Shown: in pieces, positions 47,401-59,412 of the stretch
Layout: each line of letters opens with the position of its first letter
Position numbering within the stretch: position 1 is the stretch's first letter
DNA from: Nymphalis io
Taxonomy: Eukaryota > Arthropoda > Insecta > Lepidoptera > Nymphalidae
Direction of reading: 5' to 3'
Length of the DNA stretch: 64,000 nucleotides
Assembly (NCBI RefSeq): GCF_905147045.1
Contig: NC_065903.1
Location: 682,001 to 746,000 of the forward strand
The notes under the pieces: model-generated
Told to the model about the DNA's origin: nothing
Database searches by the model: none
What the model saw: only the letters and a program-made list of their open reading frames with translations
Position numbers and translations under genes: made by a program

Positions 47401-47622
47401 TCCCCGCCTACGTACGAAGCGCTTTAAATCTACATCATAATTCGCACTGCGAAACTGCGGAATGCTTTGCCTGAGTCTATATTTCCTGAACGGTACAATA
47501 TTGGTGTCTTCAAATACAGAGTAAGCAGGTGTCGATTCTTAACACCGGAAAGCACCGTGTAGCACCGTGTCAATGCTTAACATTAGGCAAGTCAATGGTC
47601 AAGCGCTGGCCTATTAGGAGTA
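47401..47622 (+). mobile_element. LINE 3' end fragment, same family as 35329-39057
   Basis: Matches 38821-39040 closely: CCTACGTACGAAGCGCTTTA, CGCACTGCGAAACTGCGGAA and CATTAGGCAAGTCAATGGTC, ending ctattaggagtaaaaaaaaa. It has a small duplication (gcaccgtgtagcaccgtgtc) near 47551 that the longer element lacks. Confidence 0.92.
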
Positions 47623-48029
47623 AAAAAAAATTACAATATCTATAATAACCATTAAATATATAAAATCATAATATATTATAATAGTATATTAAAATTAATT
47701 ATATATTTGGTAAAATGTTATATTTGGTAAATATTACATATGTTATGAAAAGATATAAATTCCCTTCAATGACAAAAATACTAAAAAAAACATTGGTGTA
47801 TATGTGACGCATCTCAGTGGGATTATTATCATTTCACACGAACAGTTAGGCATGCGTATGAACACTACAAGGACAATGAAAACCAAAAAAATAATAATGG
47901 GCAAACAGTGTAGTAGAAAACCTGTGTATGAAGAAAATGCCTGAAGATGTGACACAGATAGAGATGAATGAATGGGAGAAATCGTAAATAAATGAGAATG
48001 GTTTAATCATGATGAGATAAAATGCGTTA
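47623..48029. other. AT-rich intronic sequence, nothing seen
   Basis: No recognised repeat or motif cluster. Confidence 0.55.
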
Positions 48030-48160
48030 TTAATATTTGCGAGAGCTCGCTCCCGTCCGTCACTCACACCGCATAATAACCTTGATCTTGCTTGTAATTA
48101 TCCACGGCCGTTACGCACGCGCCGACGTCACCGTGACATCGCGTTATAATGCGTTCAAAT
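48030..48160. other. GC-richer block, candidate regulatory module (copy 1 of a motif pair)
   Basis: Holds CCTTGATCTTGC (48080-48091), TAATTA (48095-48100), a CCGTTACG and CGACGTCACCGTGAC in that order. The same order recurs at 48678. Repeat-free. The 86-codon frame at 48037-48297 has no recognised domain. Confidence 0.35.
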
Positions 48161-48649
48161 TAGCGAATTATAAAATGGAAATGCATAAAAAACTTGATTT
48201 AATGCATGAAGTAAAACATATTATATACAATGATAGACGGGTAATTTTGGTTACTATTGAACAACTATTGGCAGTTATTTGGGTGATTAGTGCTTAAAAA
48301 ATAATAAATTAGAACTTGGAATATATTTTGTAATAAATGTAAGTTTAAAAAATATAAATAATGACAGCTTGCAAATCAGCTATGTCAGAAGTGAAATATT
48401 TTTACGTCAGAGCGTTTCACTAAAATGTTACATTGAAAAACGTTGCAATTAATTTTGTTCTTTTAAATTTAGCCTCTTACTTAAAGAAGTGTTCTCTAAC
48501 TTAAATAGTTTCATATCTGTAATACTTAATATAAATATTTATATGTATAATTATACGCAAGCAATAAAAATGTTAAATTATTAGGAATAATTTAAAATTC
48601 AACTGTTCAAGTTAATAGGTTTTCTTGACAATATCAGAATAGTTACATT
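48161..48649. other. AT-rich spacer, nothing seen
   Basis: Separates the two GC-richer blocks; no repeat or frame recognised. Confidence 0.5.
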
Positions 48650-48795
48650 AACATTCCTACCACTTCGCCGCGTTACGCCTTGATCTTGCATGTCAGTAAT
48701 TACGACCGTACGTCTCGGTGTGACGTAGTGGTACCATTGTTACCTTTAATTACTGCGCATTACTCGCTGCTTGGTAATTATATCATTACTCTTTA
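48650..48795. other. GC-richer block, candidate regulatory module (copy 2 of a motif pair)
   Basis: Holds CCTTGATCTTGC (48678-48689), TAATTA (48697-48702), ACCGTACG and GGTGTGACGTAG in the same order as the block at 48030. Further TAATTA-type homeodomain cores lie at about 48747 and 48775. Confidence 0.35.
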
Positions 48796-49299
48796 TAGTA
48801 TGTTACTATTACTATGAATTAAGCGATTTATGAACATATATTAAAAAATACAGCGATTTTTGTATGTAAGATTTCTTGAAATTGACCGATATAAAATAAA
48901 AACTCAATACAATCTTTTTGGAAAACTATTATGAGTTTTACGTTGAAATTTAAGATTTGATTGAAACTTAACGTGACCCACATTTCTAAGGAACAAAATA
49001 ATAGCGAATGTATTTTCTAAATTTTGTTTCAGTTAGTACTTCACTATCAATAATAACAATTAATGAAAAAATATATTCCAGTATACATAGAGTATACTAA
49101 TTCCATATTCAATATACATGAACTATTATATCATAAAATTGTCGATAAATAACGGAGTCTTTGAAACAATTTCGTCATATACAATACATCTTAGTGTAGC
49201 AGTAAATTCTATTCACATTAAATTTAATGATACAACCGTGTAGTTTTGATTAAAACTCTACCATAATGAAATAAATTGATTAGAATGACATACAATGAC
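48796..49299. other. AT-rich intronic sequence, nothing seen
   Basis: No recognised content. Confidence 0.55.
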
Positions 49300-49690
49300 T
49301 GTTTCAATTCAACACACATTGCGTTACCGGGCGTCGCATGTCATATATAAAGGCCTACTCTGTGACACGTGTTTCAAAATTAATATCAGTATATTATATA
49401 CGACGAATAGAAATCGGAGATTCGCCTCGAATTCATTGCGGCGTAATCTCGTTGGACTGACAGAACAATATGGTCAGGTGTTATTTGTGAAAATCAATCA
49501 TAGACGAGACGACACGAGGCGGTCGTAAAATTGATATTCTATAGCGAATGTCACTCGAGTTATTGCTATTTATTACTTTTGTATGTGCCCTCTTGATGCG
49601 ACGCGTGACCGATACGATTTTCTTTTACGACTTGCCTTCTAATATGTTTTGCGCGTAGCGGGTTCTTGCAAATTACGTAACGACCGACTG
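49300..49690. other. repeat-free GC-richer block, candidate regulatory module
   Basis: About 390 bases of balanced composition (ATGCGACGCGTGACCGATAC, TGCGCGTAGCGGGTTCTTGC) between AT-rich flanks. A TATATAAAGG at about 49340 is TATA-like but is not followed by a convincing initiator at the right distance. The 77-codon frame at 49295-49528 has no domain. Confidence 0.28.
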
Positions 49691-49937
49691 CGGTATGTGG
49701 CCTTTTAATTCCGAAACGTTATTATATGTCTGTATTGTTGGACTAGTTTCTAGCTTCAATGATAAAACATGTTTTTTGGCTTAAAAAATGCCTAATTTTT
49801 TCAAGTTATATCGGATATGCGATCCCATCGGACTATCAGTGATGGAATGCACTTTTTGTTTGTTACACAGTTATGCCCGCGTAGAAACAGATCAAAAGGA
49901 CATCATCATTATTATTTTATACTGAGATATTGTTATT

Positions 49938-50127
49938 TATCTCGTGTTTCACGGTGAAGGAAAACATCGTGAGGAAACCTGCATGTGGCTAATTTCACTG
50001 AAATTCTGCCACATGTGTATTACACCAACCCGCATTGGAGCAGCGTGGTGGAATAAGCTCCAAGCCTTCTCCTCAAAAAGAAAGAGGAGGCCTTAGCCCA
50101 GCAGTGAGACTTTCACAGGCTGTTACT
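49938..50127 (+). repeat. family A SINE, 5'-truncated
   Basis: Well preserved from CGTGTTTCACGGTGAAGG through GAGGAAACCTGCATGTGGCT, AACCCGCATTGGAGCAGCGT and GGCCTTAGCCCAGCAGTGAG to cacaggctgttac. The tRNA head is absent. Confidence 0.92.
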
Positions 50128-50682
50128 TTACTTTTTTTACGATGTTATCTATCATGTGGGTAGAAAATTTAATTAAAATCAAAGAAAACTTTTCATTTTT
50201 ATGATTCAGACTAACTGGCTTGAAGTTAGTGTATAGTTTGATATAACAATATAATTTTCAATCAAGAAAACCAATGTTATTAATGGAAGCTTATTTCATC
50301 CGTCTTACATTTAAAATATAATCATCATATTATTTTAGAATGCTCAGAATATATTTAGTCATTTATATAAAAATATAGTACTGTTTATATTATCTTAACT
50401 GATTTTAATGTTGTTTAATGTATTTTAATTATTTATTTAAGATTAACTGATGTTATCGTGTATATGTAGAGTTTTCACATTATTATTTCGAATTAATTTG
50501 ATATTAATAGAACATTAACATATAATTAAGATAACTTTATATCTTTTTAACTATCATATCCATTAAAATGCAAACAAATACGTAGTTTTACATTTATTTG
50601 TTGCAAAAATTAACAACGTTATGCATATGTACCACTTTACTAATATGAATTTTAATTACACATTCCTATATGAACCTATTTA
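50128..50682. other. AT-rich intronic sequence, nothing seen
   Basis: No recognised repeat or frame. Confidence 0.55.
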
Positions 50683-50832
50683 TAATATAATATCCTGGAA
50701 CATTTTTCACACACGGCCATCTGATCCCAAATTAAGCTTGTACAAAGCTTGTGCTATGGAAACCAGACAACTGATATTCTACATATACTACTTTTCTTTT
50801 ATAAATACATACTTATATAGATAATTATATAA
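50683..50832 (-). repeat. family C SINE, 5'-truncated
   Basis: The distal part of the family C body (TATCCTGGAACATTTTTCAC, GGCCATCTGATCCCAAATTA, GGAAACCAGACAACTGATAT on the plus strand) matches 3590-3700. The tRNA head is missing, as expected after incomplete reverse transcription. The overlapping 67-codon frame is not a gene. Confidence 0.88.
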
Positions 50833-51474
50833 TTTATGTTAAGCTTATATTCAATTTTATTTTATATTTAAGTTTGTATACATCAATACTACCTAATGAT
50901 TCATATATATAAAAGTTAATATAGGAACCCTAGAGCATTAATATACGCAAATATACTCGTAGTGAACGATGAAAACATATCTTTGTTCGGTTAAAATAAT
51001 TGAAAAGGTTTATTTAAAACTTTCATTTATAGTTTTAGTTTAGTATTCAATATTGTTACTAATTACGACATATCGTATGCGTAATATGTCGTTGGCTGTG
51101 AAGGCGCTTTCAATATGCAATTGTAGACTTTACGGCGCCAATCATCGCGAGGAGTGTCTATATATTGCAAACGCAACGCGAAGCTAAAAAGCTATTTACA
51201 GTTATTGACAAATTCTTTCGCAACGGTCGGCTTAGTCGTATTTATTAAATATGTTAAATTCATAAAAAAAAATATAAACAGCTTTTTATATACACAGTTA
51301 CACAACTTTTTTATTTACCAATTACTTATAGACATTATGTTTATATCCGTTAAACGGTGCAGCTGTAAATGCAACAGCGTCATCTTGCGGCGAGTTGTAA
51401 CAATACAAAAATAAATATAATAATAATAATAAATTTCGGACACAGTGGCTTTTTTAAGATAGCGATAGCAATCG
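50833..51474. other. intronic sequence, no gene seen
   Basis: AT-rich, with a GC-richer repeat-free patch at 51070-51240 (GGCGCCAATCATCGCGAGGA). The 86-codon frame at 51154-51414 has no recognised domain. Confidence 0.5.
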
Positions 51475-51769
51475 CGTACAAGTGTGTGTGCGCAAGCACA
51501 TGTGCTCTCTCTATTCCCTAACACTCATATTCCGATGGGTCGGCAATCCGACACGACCGGAAAAGAGTTCAGGCACAGGATCAATTTACGTGCTTTCCGA
51601 GGCACTGGAGTGTACATACTTTCAACTTCTAGACTCCGGGCTGCTACTGTGAATTTTCTGACAGAAAAACCCAATAACATTTTTATTGGCCCGACCTGGG
51701 ATATCAACCCTGGACCTTTGCGTCTACCAGGACTGCGGCCTTATATCTAGCCACTAGACCAACGAGGCA
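51475..51769 (-). repeat. family D SINE, full length
   Basis: On the minus strand the head TGCCTCGTTGGTCTAGTGG and a B-box region (complement of TCAACCCTGGACCTTTG) are followed by the body shared with 22002 and 52203: CTGTGCCTGAACTCTTTTCC, GCACATGTGCTTGCGCACAC. Frames at 51484-51750 on the plus strand and 51525-51707 on the minus strand are shadows of this repeat. Confidence 0.9.
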
Positions 51770-52202
51770 CTCAAAAAAAATAATTATATCAACATTCATT
51801 TATTATATTTATTTATATTGAGTGATATTTGAATTTAAATAACACGATTACTTGAAATAAAAAAAATGTATGACACGTAATAACAAGTCTGTCAACCTAA
51901 ACATTGACAGATTAAATATCTCGCAAAGTTATTAATGCGGCCGGTGTTGAAAGAAAGTTAAACATTTCTAGGTCAGCGATACATTGGCAGTCGTAAACGT
52001 AAGTTTGTTGGGTACCATCAAATTTTCGCTACACTGTAATTAGAGATTGGTGAGTGATGCAAGGGGTCATGCGAACGGAATGATAGAAATCATCTTTAAA
52101 TAATTGTGACTTGTGGTACAAGTTACGAGTGAATACTAGTAACGTCTTTATCAAATCGCTATGTTCTATGCGACAAATGATTTCGAGTTTTATTACTCTA
52201 AG
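51770..52202. other. AT-rich intronic sequence, nothing seen
   Basis: No recognised repeat or frame. Confidence 0.55.
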
Positions 52203-52388
52203 AGCTGCCTCGGAAAGCCCGTAAAGCCGTTGGTCCTGTGCCTGAACTCTTTCCGGTCGTGTAGTATTTGTCGTCCCATCGGATTATGAGACTGAGGGAA
52301 TAGAAAGCGCACCTGTGTCGACGCACACACTAGTACATTACAATATATCCTGCGCATAATCTCTCTTGAATTTGAGAGGACATCATCA
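52203..52388 (+). repeat. family D SINE, 5'-truncated
   Basis: GCTGCCTCGGAAAGCCCGTA, TGGTCCTGTGCCTGAACTCT and GAAAGCGCACCTGTGTCGAC match the body of family D. It ends in catcatcata, like the tail of the 22002 copy. The tRNA head is absent. Confidence 0.9.
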
Positions 52389-53261
52389 TACTCTACGAGC
52401 CATTTTCTGACCGCGAATAAAATAATTTTAAATTATTTTTATATAAATTTTGCGTGTTTTAAATTCGCGGCTCTCGTCTTAAGTCCAGTTTTTTTATATT
52501 AAACGGTTCATCAAACAAGAAGATCTTCACAACTTCAAAAGAACTAACATCAGGCTGTCGTAATCGACTGCCATTTTGACGCCTATAAAACTAATATAAT
52601 TATTATAATATTATGAAAAGTAACACTCTCCTCATAATAATCAAAATGAACCAATGAAATTTGAGATAGACTACATCTCTATATAAATTACTCGATTATC
52701 GGAAAAGCATCTGATCTACGCGACAAATAAATGTGATAATGATTGCCGCGCGATTTAATTCATCGAACGATTATTTTTCTGATATTTTTTTAATATGTGA
52801 AATAATCGACAACTCCTAATATCATTTCGTAAATGACTTGTACCGTTTCATAATAAGTTACGATTCGATTTAATTAAAATTAATAGTCGCTAACACTGAG
52901 GCTATTGTAATTAATGATATATAAACTTTTACACGCTACTTGGGGGTGAGTGGTTTGGATAAAAAACTAATGATATTTTACTAATGGTATTGTTTAATGA
53001 CGTGTGATATTAATTAGTGAATGTTGTCCGCTTGTCAGGTTGATTGTTTATTGACCCGAGGTCACGTGTCTTGTGTTTAATGAACGAGGAATTATTAATA
53101 AATACAGTTAAATGACGTATTGATTGGACGATGAAAAGATAATTAAAATTGTTAGAAAATTTTATATTATTTTTATTCTAAGACTTGAAAATGACATTGT
53201 AAAATGGTGAAATCAGTCTTGTCCGCGTGTGCTTGTAATTCATATTATATCATATCATTCA
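52389..53261. other. AT-rich intronic sequence, no gene seen
   Basis: No repeat or frame recognised. Bases 53030-53090 are mildly GC-richer. Confidence 0.55.
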
Positions 53262-55645
53262 TATCATCTTCTTTTTCGTCGTGATACACTTGTCAGAGCG
53301 GTCGTGGTCACCATGAAGTATTATGAATTATTGGCGCAGATGTTATTCGCCTCATGAGCCTTCGTCATAAGTCGCTGTTAGTGGTGAGCCTGGTGCATTC
53401 ATGCAAAGGACCACCAACAGTTTTTTTTATTTGGTCGGTCCATCGCATGGGCGTCCTTCCACGTGGTCTGATGTCATCCACCTTGCCTTGAATAACAAGG
53501 CGCTCAATGGAGTCATTGCCGGGAGACGTGTGCAAAAAATATTAGTATGCGCTTTCGAACCAGCGCCGAAAGACGCTGTTTGATGCCGAGTTCTTGAAGA
53601 ATGGAGATAATGGTGCGAAATTCGGTCCAAGAAACTCTTAGCATTCGTCTCCAGCACCACATCTCCAGAGCATCGATCTTCTTTTTTTCGACCTGCCGCA
53701 AAGTCCACGTCTCCGCAGCGTATAGAAATACGGGTAAAACAAGCGTTTGTACGAGCCGGATCTTGGTTGCTTTGGTAATGTTTCTGTTCCTCCATATTTT
53801 CTTCAGCCTCTCCATCGCAGTTCTCGTAATGGCCATACGTCACTTGACCTTATCTACGCATCCGCCATTATTCGATATTAAAGCTTCCAGATATATATAG
53901 GATTGGACGACCTCACAGATCGCAATCTGAGTGATTTCGGGCGAGTTGTTTTTCGCCCGGTCTACAATCATCATCTTCGTTTTACTGCGGTTAAGCTTTA
54001 ATCCGAATTCTTGGCATACGCGCTCCATTTTAAGAAGCTATTCTTCCATATGAACTGCGTCAGACGCAAACAGGATCGTGTCGTCGGCATAGCGCAAATT
54101 CGTAATCTTGCGCCCACCAACTGCAATACCGTCACTCCAGTCCTCGAGCGCAATGCGCATTACCAGTTCTGTGTAAGCATTGAACAAGAGCGGTGATATT
54201 ATGTACCCTTGGCGGACTCCAGCGCTGGGATAAAAGTCTGAAAGGTAAAACATCCACCATCCGTACGGATGCCATCCCATCTTCGTAAAGACGTCTAAGA
54301 CGGTGTGCTTAAACTAAGTGTTTCGGTGTACCCATGTCCAGCAACACCCTCCATCGTTTGGGCTATTTTAATGCCATGAGTCAAATGCCTTTGAGAAGTC
54401 AACAAAGCAAATATAAGTAGGCTTGTTAAACTCTCGTGCCTTCTCTATTATCTGGCAAACAATGAGGATCTGTTCACGTATACCCCTTCCTTTTACAAAA
54501 CCGGCTTGTTCTGGTGCAATTTCCTTGGACAGAAAGTTCTTCAGTCGTTGCCATATCTTGTTGCATATGTTGTGGAAGATACTAAGGCTCTTATAGTTTC
54601 GATCGGTATAGCATCTTCCTGTGGCTTTCCCCTTCTTTAGATGCATAATGACGGCTTTTACTTCCGATCGAAAAATGTCTGGCTCTTGGTTTTCATTTCC
54701 GGGCTCTGTATCAGGAAAGTTTTTCGACTGGTTGTCCTGGAACAAGGTCTGGCAGTATCTCTTCTAAACGTCAGTTATATGGTTTAGCTCATTGCCCACT
54801 CTACCATCACTATCTTCAACAGCCCAGGTCTTGGAAGGAAGTGTCTTTGTGATGGATCGAATTTTATGATAGAGATTTCTGGACTCAAGTCTATTTGCAT
54901 GAGCATCGATTTCCTCACATATTTTGCAGAGATGGGCATTATAATCCTTCCTGCAACCTACCTGAATTTGTGCTGACAGTTGGTTTAAGTCGCCAATGCC
55001 TGCACCTGTTGACTTTAGCGTGCGTCTCCGTTCGACTAGTTCTAAGGTATTATCTGACATCCAGTGTTGTCGCTTGCATGTTGCAGCTGATGATCCCGAG
55101 ACCGAAGCAGACTCTGTTATTAGTTTTTTATGGTTCGATCCCACAACCTCTTAGGCGTCCCCTCCGTAAAGTCTGCATTCGCCCATTCTACCCAGTTCTG
55201 TTTTGCAGCAGCTTAAAACTTTGAGTTGTCCTGAACTTCAATTCTTCTCTGTTTTTGGTGACTTCGAGCCGCTTTTAACGAAGTCGCCCAGTATTATTAG
55301 AGTTTCTCTATTAGGTACTTTAGCGATGGAAGTTTCTATTTCAGAATAGAATCTCTCAATGTCCTCTTCACTTGCAGTGCATATATCTGCATGATGTTCA
55401 GATTCACTGGTGATGCTTTAAGTTTGACGCTTAATATTCTGTCATTCACTGCTTCAAAGCCAATCAAACAGTTCCTCTTGTGGACAGGTACTAATAGAGC
55501 TACTCCATTCTGGCTGCTGGTGTCATTTCCAGAAAAGTATACGGCGTGGGAATCAGTGACGAAATAGCCGTTGCCTTTCCAGTGGGTTTCACTGAGTCCA
55601 CAGATGTTAAGACCGCATCTGACTATCTCCTTTTCCAAGATAGTA
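53262..55645 (-). mobile_element. RTE-type LINE, dead
   Basis: Read on the minus strand. The endonuclease part (55638-55336) has LNICGLSETHWKGNGYF with the catalytic E. A linker frame follows (55144-54764). The RT begins in 54745-54368 (EQAGFVKGRGIREQILI, ICFVDFSKAFDSWH) and continues in 54280-54038 with GVRQGYIISPLLFN and catalytic YADD at 54091-54080. After it come GLKLNRSKTKMM and YLEALISNNGG (54028-53840), then the C-terminal region LVLPVFLYAAETWTL and LEMWCWRRMLRVSWTEFRT (53836-53513) and, in a shifted frame, RPRGRPPMRWTDQI. The 3' end near 53265 includes ACGACGAAAAAGAAGATGAT. At least five frame breaks or stops and an apparently missing part of the endonuclease (55335-55145) make it inactive. 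The domain set, with no cysteine-rich N-terminal ORF, fits RTE/BovB-like elements. Confidence 0.9.
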
Positions 55646-55659
55646 AATTTCCCATTTTA

Positions 55660-55880
55660 TTTAATTGGGTTTCTCTGGCAGATAGAATCCGAAATGAGGA
55701 CATTCGCCAGAGAACTAAAGTCACCGACATCGCGCTTAGAATTAGCTCGCTGAAGTGGAAGTGGGCCGACGATTTAAAAAAGGTGGCAGGTTCGGGATGG
55801 ATGCGGACTGCCCAAGATCGGGATGGTTGGCGTTCTATGGGGGAGGCTTTCGTCCAGCAGTGGACGGCAAAAGGCTGAAA
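55660..55880 (+). mobile_element. second RTE-type LINE, 3' end with internal deletion
   Basis: The plus frame reads VSLADRIRNEDIRQRTKVTD, SLKWKWADDLKKVAGSG and MRTAQDRDGWRSMGEAFVQQ, ending WTAKG-stop at 55878 and an A-run at 55878-55887. This is the C-terminus of an RTE-like ORF2. The GHV...GRPP...RW block usually present between KW and DDL is gone. It lies back to back with the 5' end of the minus-strand RTE. Confidence 0.85.
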
Positions 55881-55887
55881 AAAAAAA

Positions 55888-56839
55888 TCCCAGGGCTGAG
55901 TAGTCCGTGCACATTTCATGTCTCTATTGTCTGGATTTGGCGTAGCTTGTAATACGTTCCAGTTGCTGAATTTCCATGGGGAGCCTGGTTCCCTGCTGCT
56001 CCGTGGCATATCATTGGTTAAATTTAAATACAATATTAAAAACTCTTAACTATGTTACAGGATTATCGTTTGTCTGTAAAATTTAATGTAATCTGAATAT
56101 AAAGTAACAGAATATTTGTACGTGTGTTTCGTGGAGATGCAAAACACCCAGTATTTTCGAAAATATAGAATAAATATATTTTAACTTTCTATATTTACAG
56201 ATAAAGATAAAAGGTAAGTATAATAACAGAGAAATGGAGAATCGTATTTTATTATGTACAATAAATATTTACAAGTTTTCATCTCAATGTAGAGTCGGTT
56301 AAACTTTCAGTTAAAATGTTAGTTTATAACAAAATTATGCGAGTATTGAAACATTATACAAATTTGGCTTTTAGACTTAAGTAATATTGTCTATAATAGC
56401 ATCAATGTATGATAAATGACGCTTATATTGTGGGGACATCACGAAGTCCCAATAAAATGTAAGTGCTTTCGCATCGTAAACAAGAATGTCGTTCATGTAT
56501 ACGAGTTAAGGGTAACTGTACAGTGATTGTTTGATTTTACAAAAACATCAAATATAAATTAATTAATAAATGTATTTTTGATAATTATTTCAACTTAAAC
56601 ATTATTTTCAAAAAATAAATAAAAAGAAGGCAGTCAGTGCAGCAGTTATTGTTATTTGGCTTTACTTACTTTATTTCAATTTTTAATAACATCGTGTTTA
56701 GTTTTATAAGAGATCACTTACTACAAAACAATATACTTTCATTTCTATTATTATGATGCGTTTAGATTTGATTTCAGTTAGCTAAAATTGATGTTAATAT
56801 GAGTTAAAAAGTTTTAGTAACATAAATTGAAATAAGTCA
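55888..56839. other. AT-rich intronic sequence, no gene seen
   Basis: The first 130 bases (to about 56020) are GC-richer and may still be transposon-derived; the rest is featureless. Confidence 0.5.
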
Positions 56840-57160
56840 GTAACAGCCAGTGAATGTCCCACTGCTGGGCGAAGGCCTCCTCTCCTTTTTTTGAGGAGAA
56901 GGTTTGGAGTTTATTCCACCACGTTCCTCCAAAGCGGGTTGGTGGAAAACACATGTGGCTGAATTTCAGTGAAATAAGACATATGCAGGTTTCCTTACGA
57001 TGTTTTCCTTCACCGTCAAGCACGAGATGAATTATAAATACAAAGAGGCCGAGATGGCCCAGTGGTTAGAACACGTGAATCTTAACCGATGATTGTGGGT
57101 TCAGATCCGAGCAAGCACCACTGAATTTTCATGTGTTTAATTTGGATTTGTATTTAAATT
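56840..57160. repeat. family A SINE rearranged: 3' half minus, head half plus
   Basis: Bases 56840-57044 are the 3' half of family A in minus sense, up to GAGATGAATTATAAATACAA. Then, instead of continuing into the head in the same sense, 57045-57160 hold the head in plus sense (GAGGCCGAGATGGCCCAGTG, B-box-like GGGTTCAGATCCGAGC, TTTTCATGTGTTTAATTTGG). The two halves make one head-to-head inverted element. Confidence 0.9.
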
Positions 57161-57344
57161 GAAATAAACATATAATTAATTACTGTTATGTAGTACTGAA
57201 AGACGCGCGTATTGAAAGGAATAGTATTTACAATATCGACTGTTGCTAGCGTCTAGTATATTGTAATAATATAACGATTCAAAAGTGCTTATAAGGGCCT
57301 GCTTTGTTATTTCGATTTCGATTGACTCCTATTTCTAACTAGTT

Positions 57345-57443
57345 TAGTAACGGCTTGTGAATGTCCCACTGCTGGGACTCATCTCTTTTTTGAGGAGGTT
57401 TATAGCTTACTCCAACACGCTGCTCTAATGCAGGTTGGTGGGT
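57345..57443 (-). repeat. family A SINE, 3' end fragment
   Basis: Complement of AACGGCTTGTGAATGTCCCA, CTGCTGGGACTCATCTC and ACGCTGCTCTAATGCAGGTT; it stops at the ggttggtggg motif. About 100 bases survive. Confidence 0.88.
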
Positions 57444-59279
57444 TTTTTAACTGTAATTTATAAATATATAATCATTAAAGATAACTTGTCCTTCTTTCTG
57501 ATTGTAATGGATATATTTCACATTCTGAATTTGTACCTACTTGATATAGAATTGAAACTTGTAAGTGGCGATTCAAAAATGGTTTTAACTGAGGTCGACC
57601 TCCGTACTAATGATATAAATATCAGTCCCAATAACTACTCCAATCTATTAAATATTCCCTTACTCTTATTCAACCTTTCATGATTCTGCCTGTAACTGTT
57701 GAAATTATAAGTCTGTAGTCTGCCTAACTAGACAAGCCGAATAGGGTGTACCGTGTTAACCTCTCCGAGCGCTCACGACAGAGCACGACTCCGTCCGAAT
57801 GAAGTTGTACCCATTTTGCCGTGTTTTGTACTTTTCAGTGTACCAGTGTACCAATGTTAACCACCCGGAAGGTTCTCATGCAGAGACATGGGACATAAAA
57901 TTATAATCACCGCAGTAACGTTGCATACAATCGATGATTTCGACTTGACTCGTATGATTTTATAGTGTCCTATTGTTTATTTTATGGTTATTTCTTTTTG
58001 TATGCTTGAAAGAGTTTAAATACATAAATAGAGTATTTATTTACGTGAGAATTATTTACAATCATAATTTAATTAAATATACAGATTAAAAATAAATAGT
58101 GAACAACACCCGTATTATTCCTTCAACTGGTGACGATTAGTAGAGGCAATAAGATAGTTAAAATCAAAGTCATAGGGACCAGATGACTTTGGGTGTGTTT
58201 TGAGTTAAATAAAAACATACATTAAATTACATTTTATACTACCAATTTAAAATTCAAGCGACTTGAGGAGTGCAGGTTTTCTTAGAATCTTAAGGTGACA
58301 TACATATTTTAACAATTATTGTCACAATATTTAATATAATATCATGTAAGTGTGGTGTGAACCTGATGCGACAGGCGGATAACGCCTTGACATAGAGCGT
58401 ACACATGCCTACCTACAGTATATTATTCGTAGAACAGTAAGCTTCAAATCAATTATTTTTTAAGTCTACATGTATACTTATATTTGTATTTATACGTCAC
58501 ACATATATTGTTCTTAATTTGATTTTTATTTGAAGTTTTTTGTTTATTTGACCAATACGAATAGGGAACCTGATGTTCAGTTCAAAAATTAACGTGTAAA
58601 CGTTAATTGTAAACTACGAAATCTACTCACTATTTAAACAGAAATATATAAGTATGGGCACTGCTATTTATCGATTGAATAACAATGGGAAACAATCTGA
58701 TTTAAAATAATTATGACCTCAAGAAATAATTTTTATTTTAATTTCACATTTCATGGCTTTCATGATTGTAATTTCATGGTTCAAGTAAACACAAATTCAA
58801 TAGCATGTTATAATCTTATTAATGTTGCAAATGGAAATGCTTGAATAGCGAATTTAGTTAAATTTGGCTTAGATGGATAATATTGCATAGAGGAATGAAA
58901 TATAGAACCTAAACTTAATTTTTTCTCCGAATAAATCTTGTACAACATATATTTGTCATTTTGAAACTACTGGAATAAAAAGTATAATTTTTTTAGCCAA
59001 TTTTATTATAAAATACTTTTAGTATCAGGTTCCATGATAACTCTATTTGTTATTTAACACGTAATCAATTCTAGAAATGTCTTAAAGGAATTTGTTTCTT
59101 CGACTGGAATCTAATGTCATAATGATTAAGTGTTCAGGTTATTTATATTATTCCAAGACATTTTATGTGGAAATGTTTTTATTGTTAAATGGATCTAGTA
59201 CCTATTAGCCCCGTTAATACATGTATATAAATGTAATATGATATATGTATATAATACGCTTCAATTATCTTTACTTATA
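57444..59279. other. intronic sequence, no gene seen
   Basis: Bases 57725-57930 are GC-richer (ACCTCTCCGAGCGCTCACGA) and unassigned. The 82-codon plus frame at 57435-57683 has no recognised domain. Confidence 0.5.
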
Positions 59280-59412
59280 GTATAAATGCGAAAATTTGTT
59301 TGTTACGCTTTCAATCATACATGTTACCAGAATACAAAAAAGGATTTTGGGTACCTACCATTTTCTCCCTCCCTATCGCCACTAAACGCGGCCGAAACCA
59401 CGCGCGGATATA
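59280..59412 (+). repeat. possible family E-type repeat fragment
   Basis: Begins ATAAATGCGAAAATTTGTTTGTTACGC-like (59281-59307), the usual edge of this dispersed lepidopteran class, then diverges. The downstream part (cgccactaaacgcggccgaaacc) was not matched to another copy. Confidence 0.4.

Noticed and set aside
49340..49395. TATA-like TATATAAAGG as a possible host promoter
   Set aside because: No initiator at the right distance, no donor downstream and no coding exon on the plus strand to serve.
51484..51750. 88-codon plus frame
   Set aside because: Entirely inside a minus-sense family D SINE, whose other copies at 22002 and 52203 are clearly repeats.
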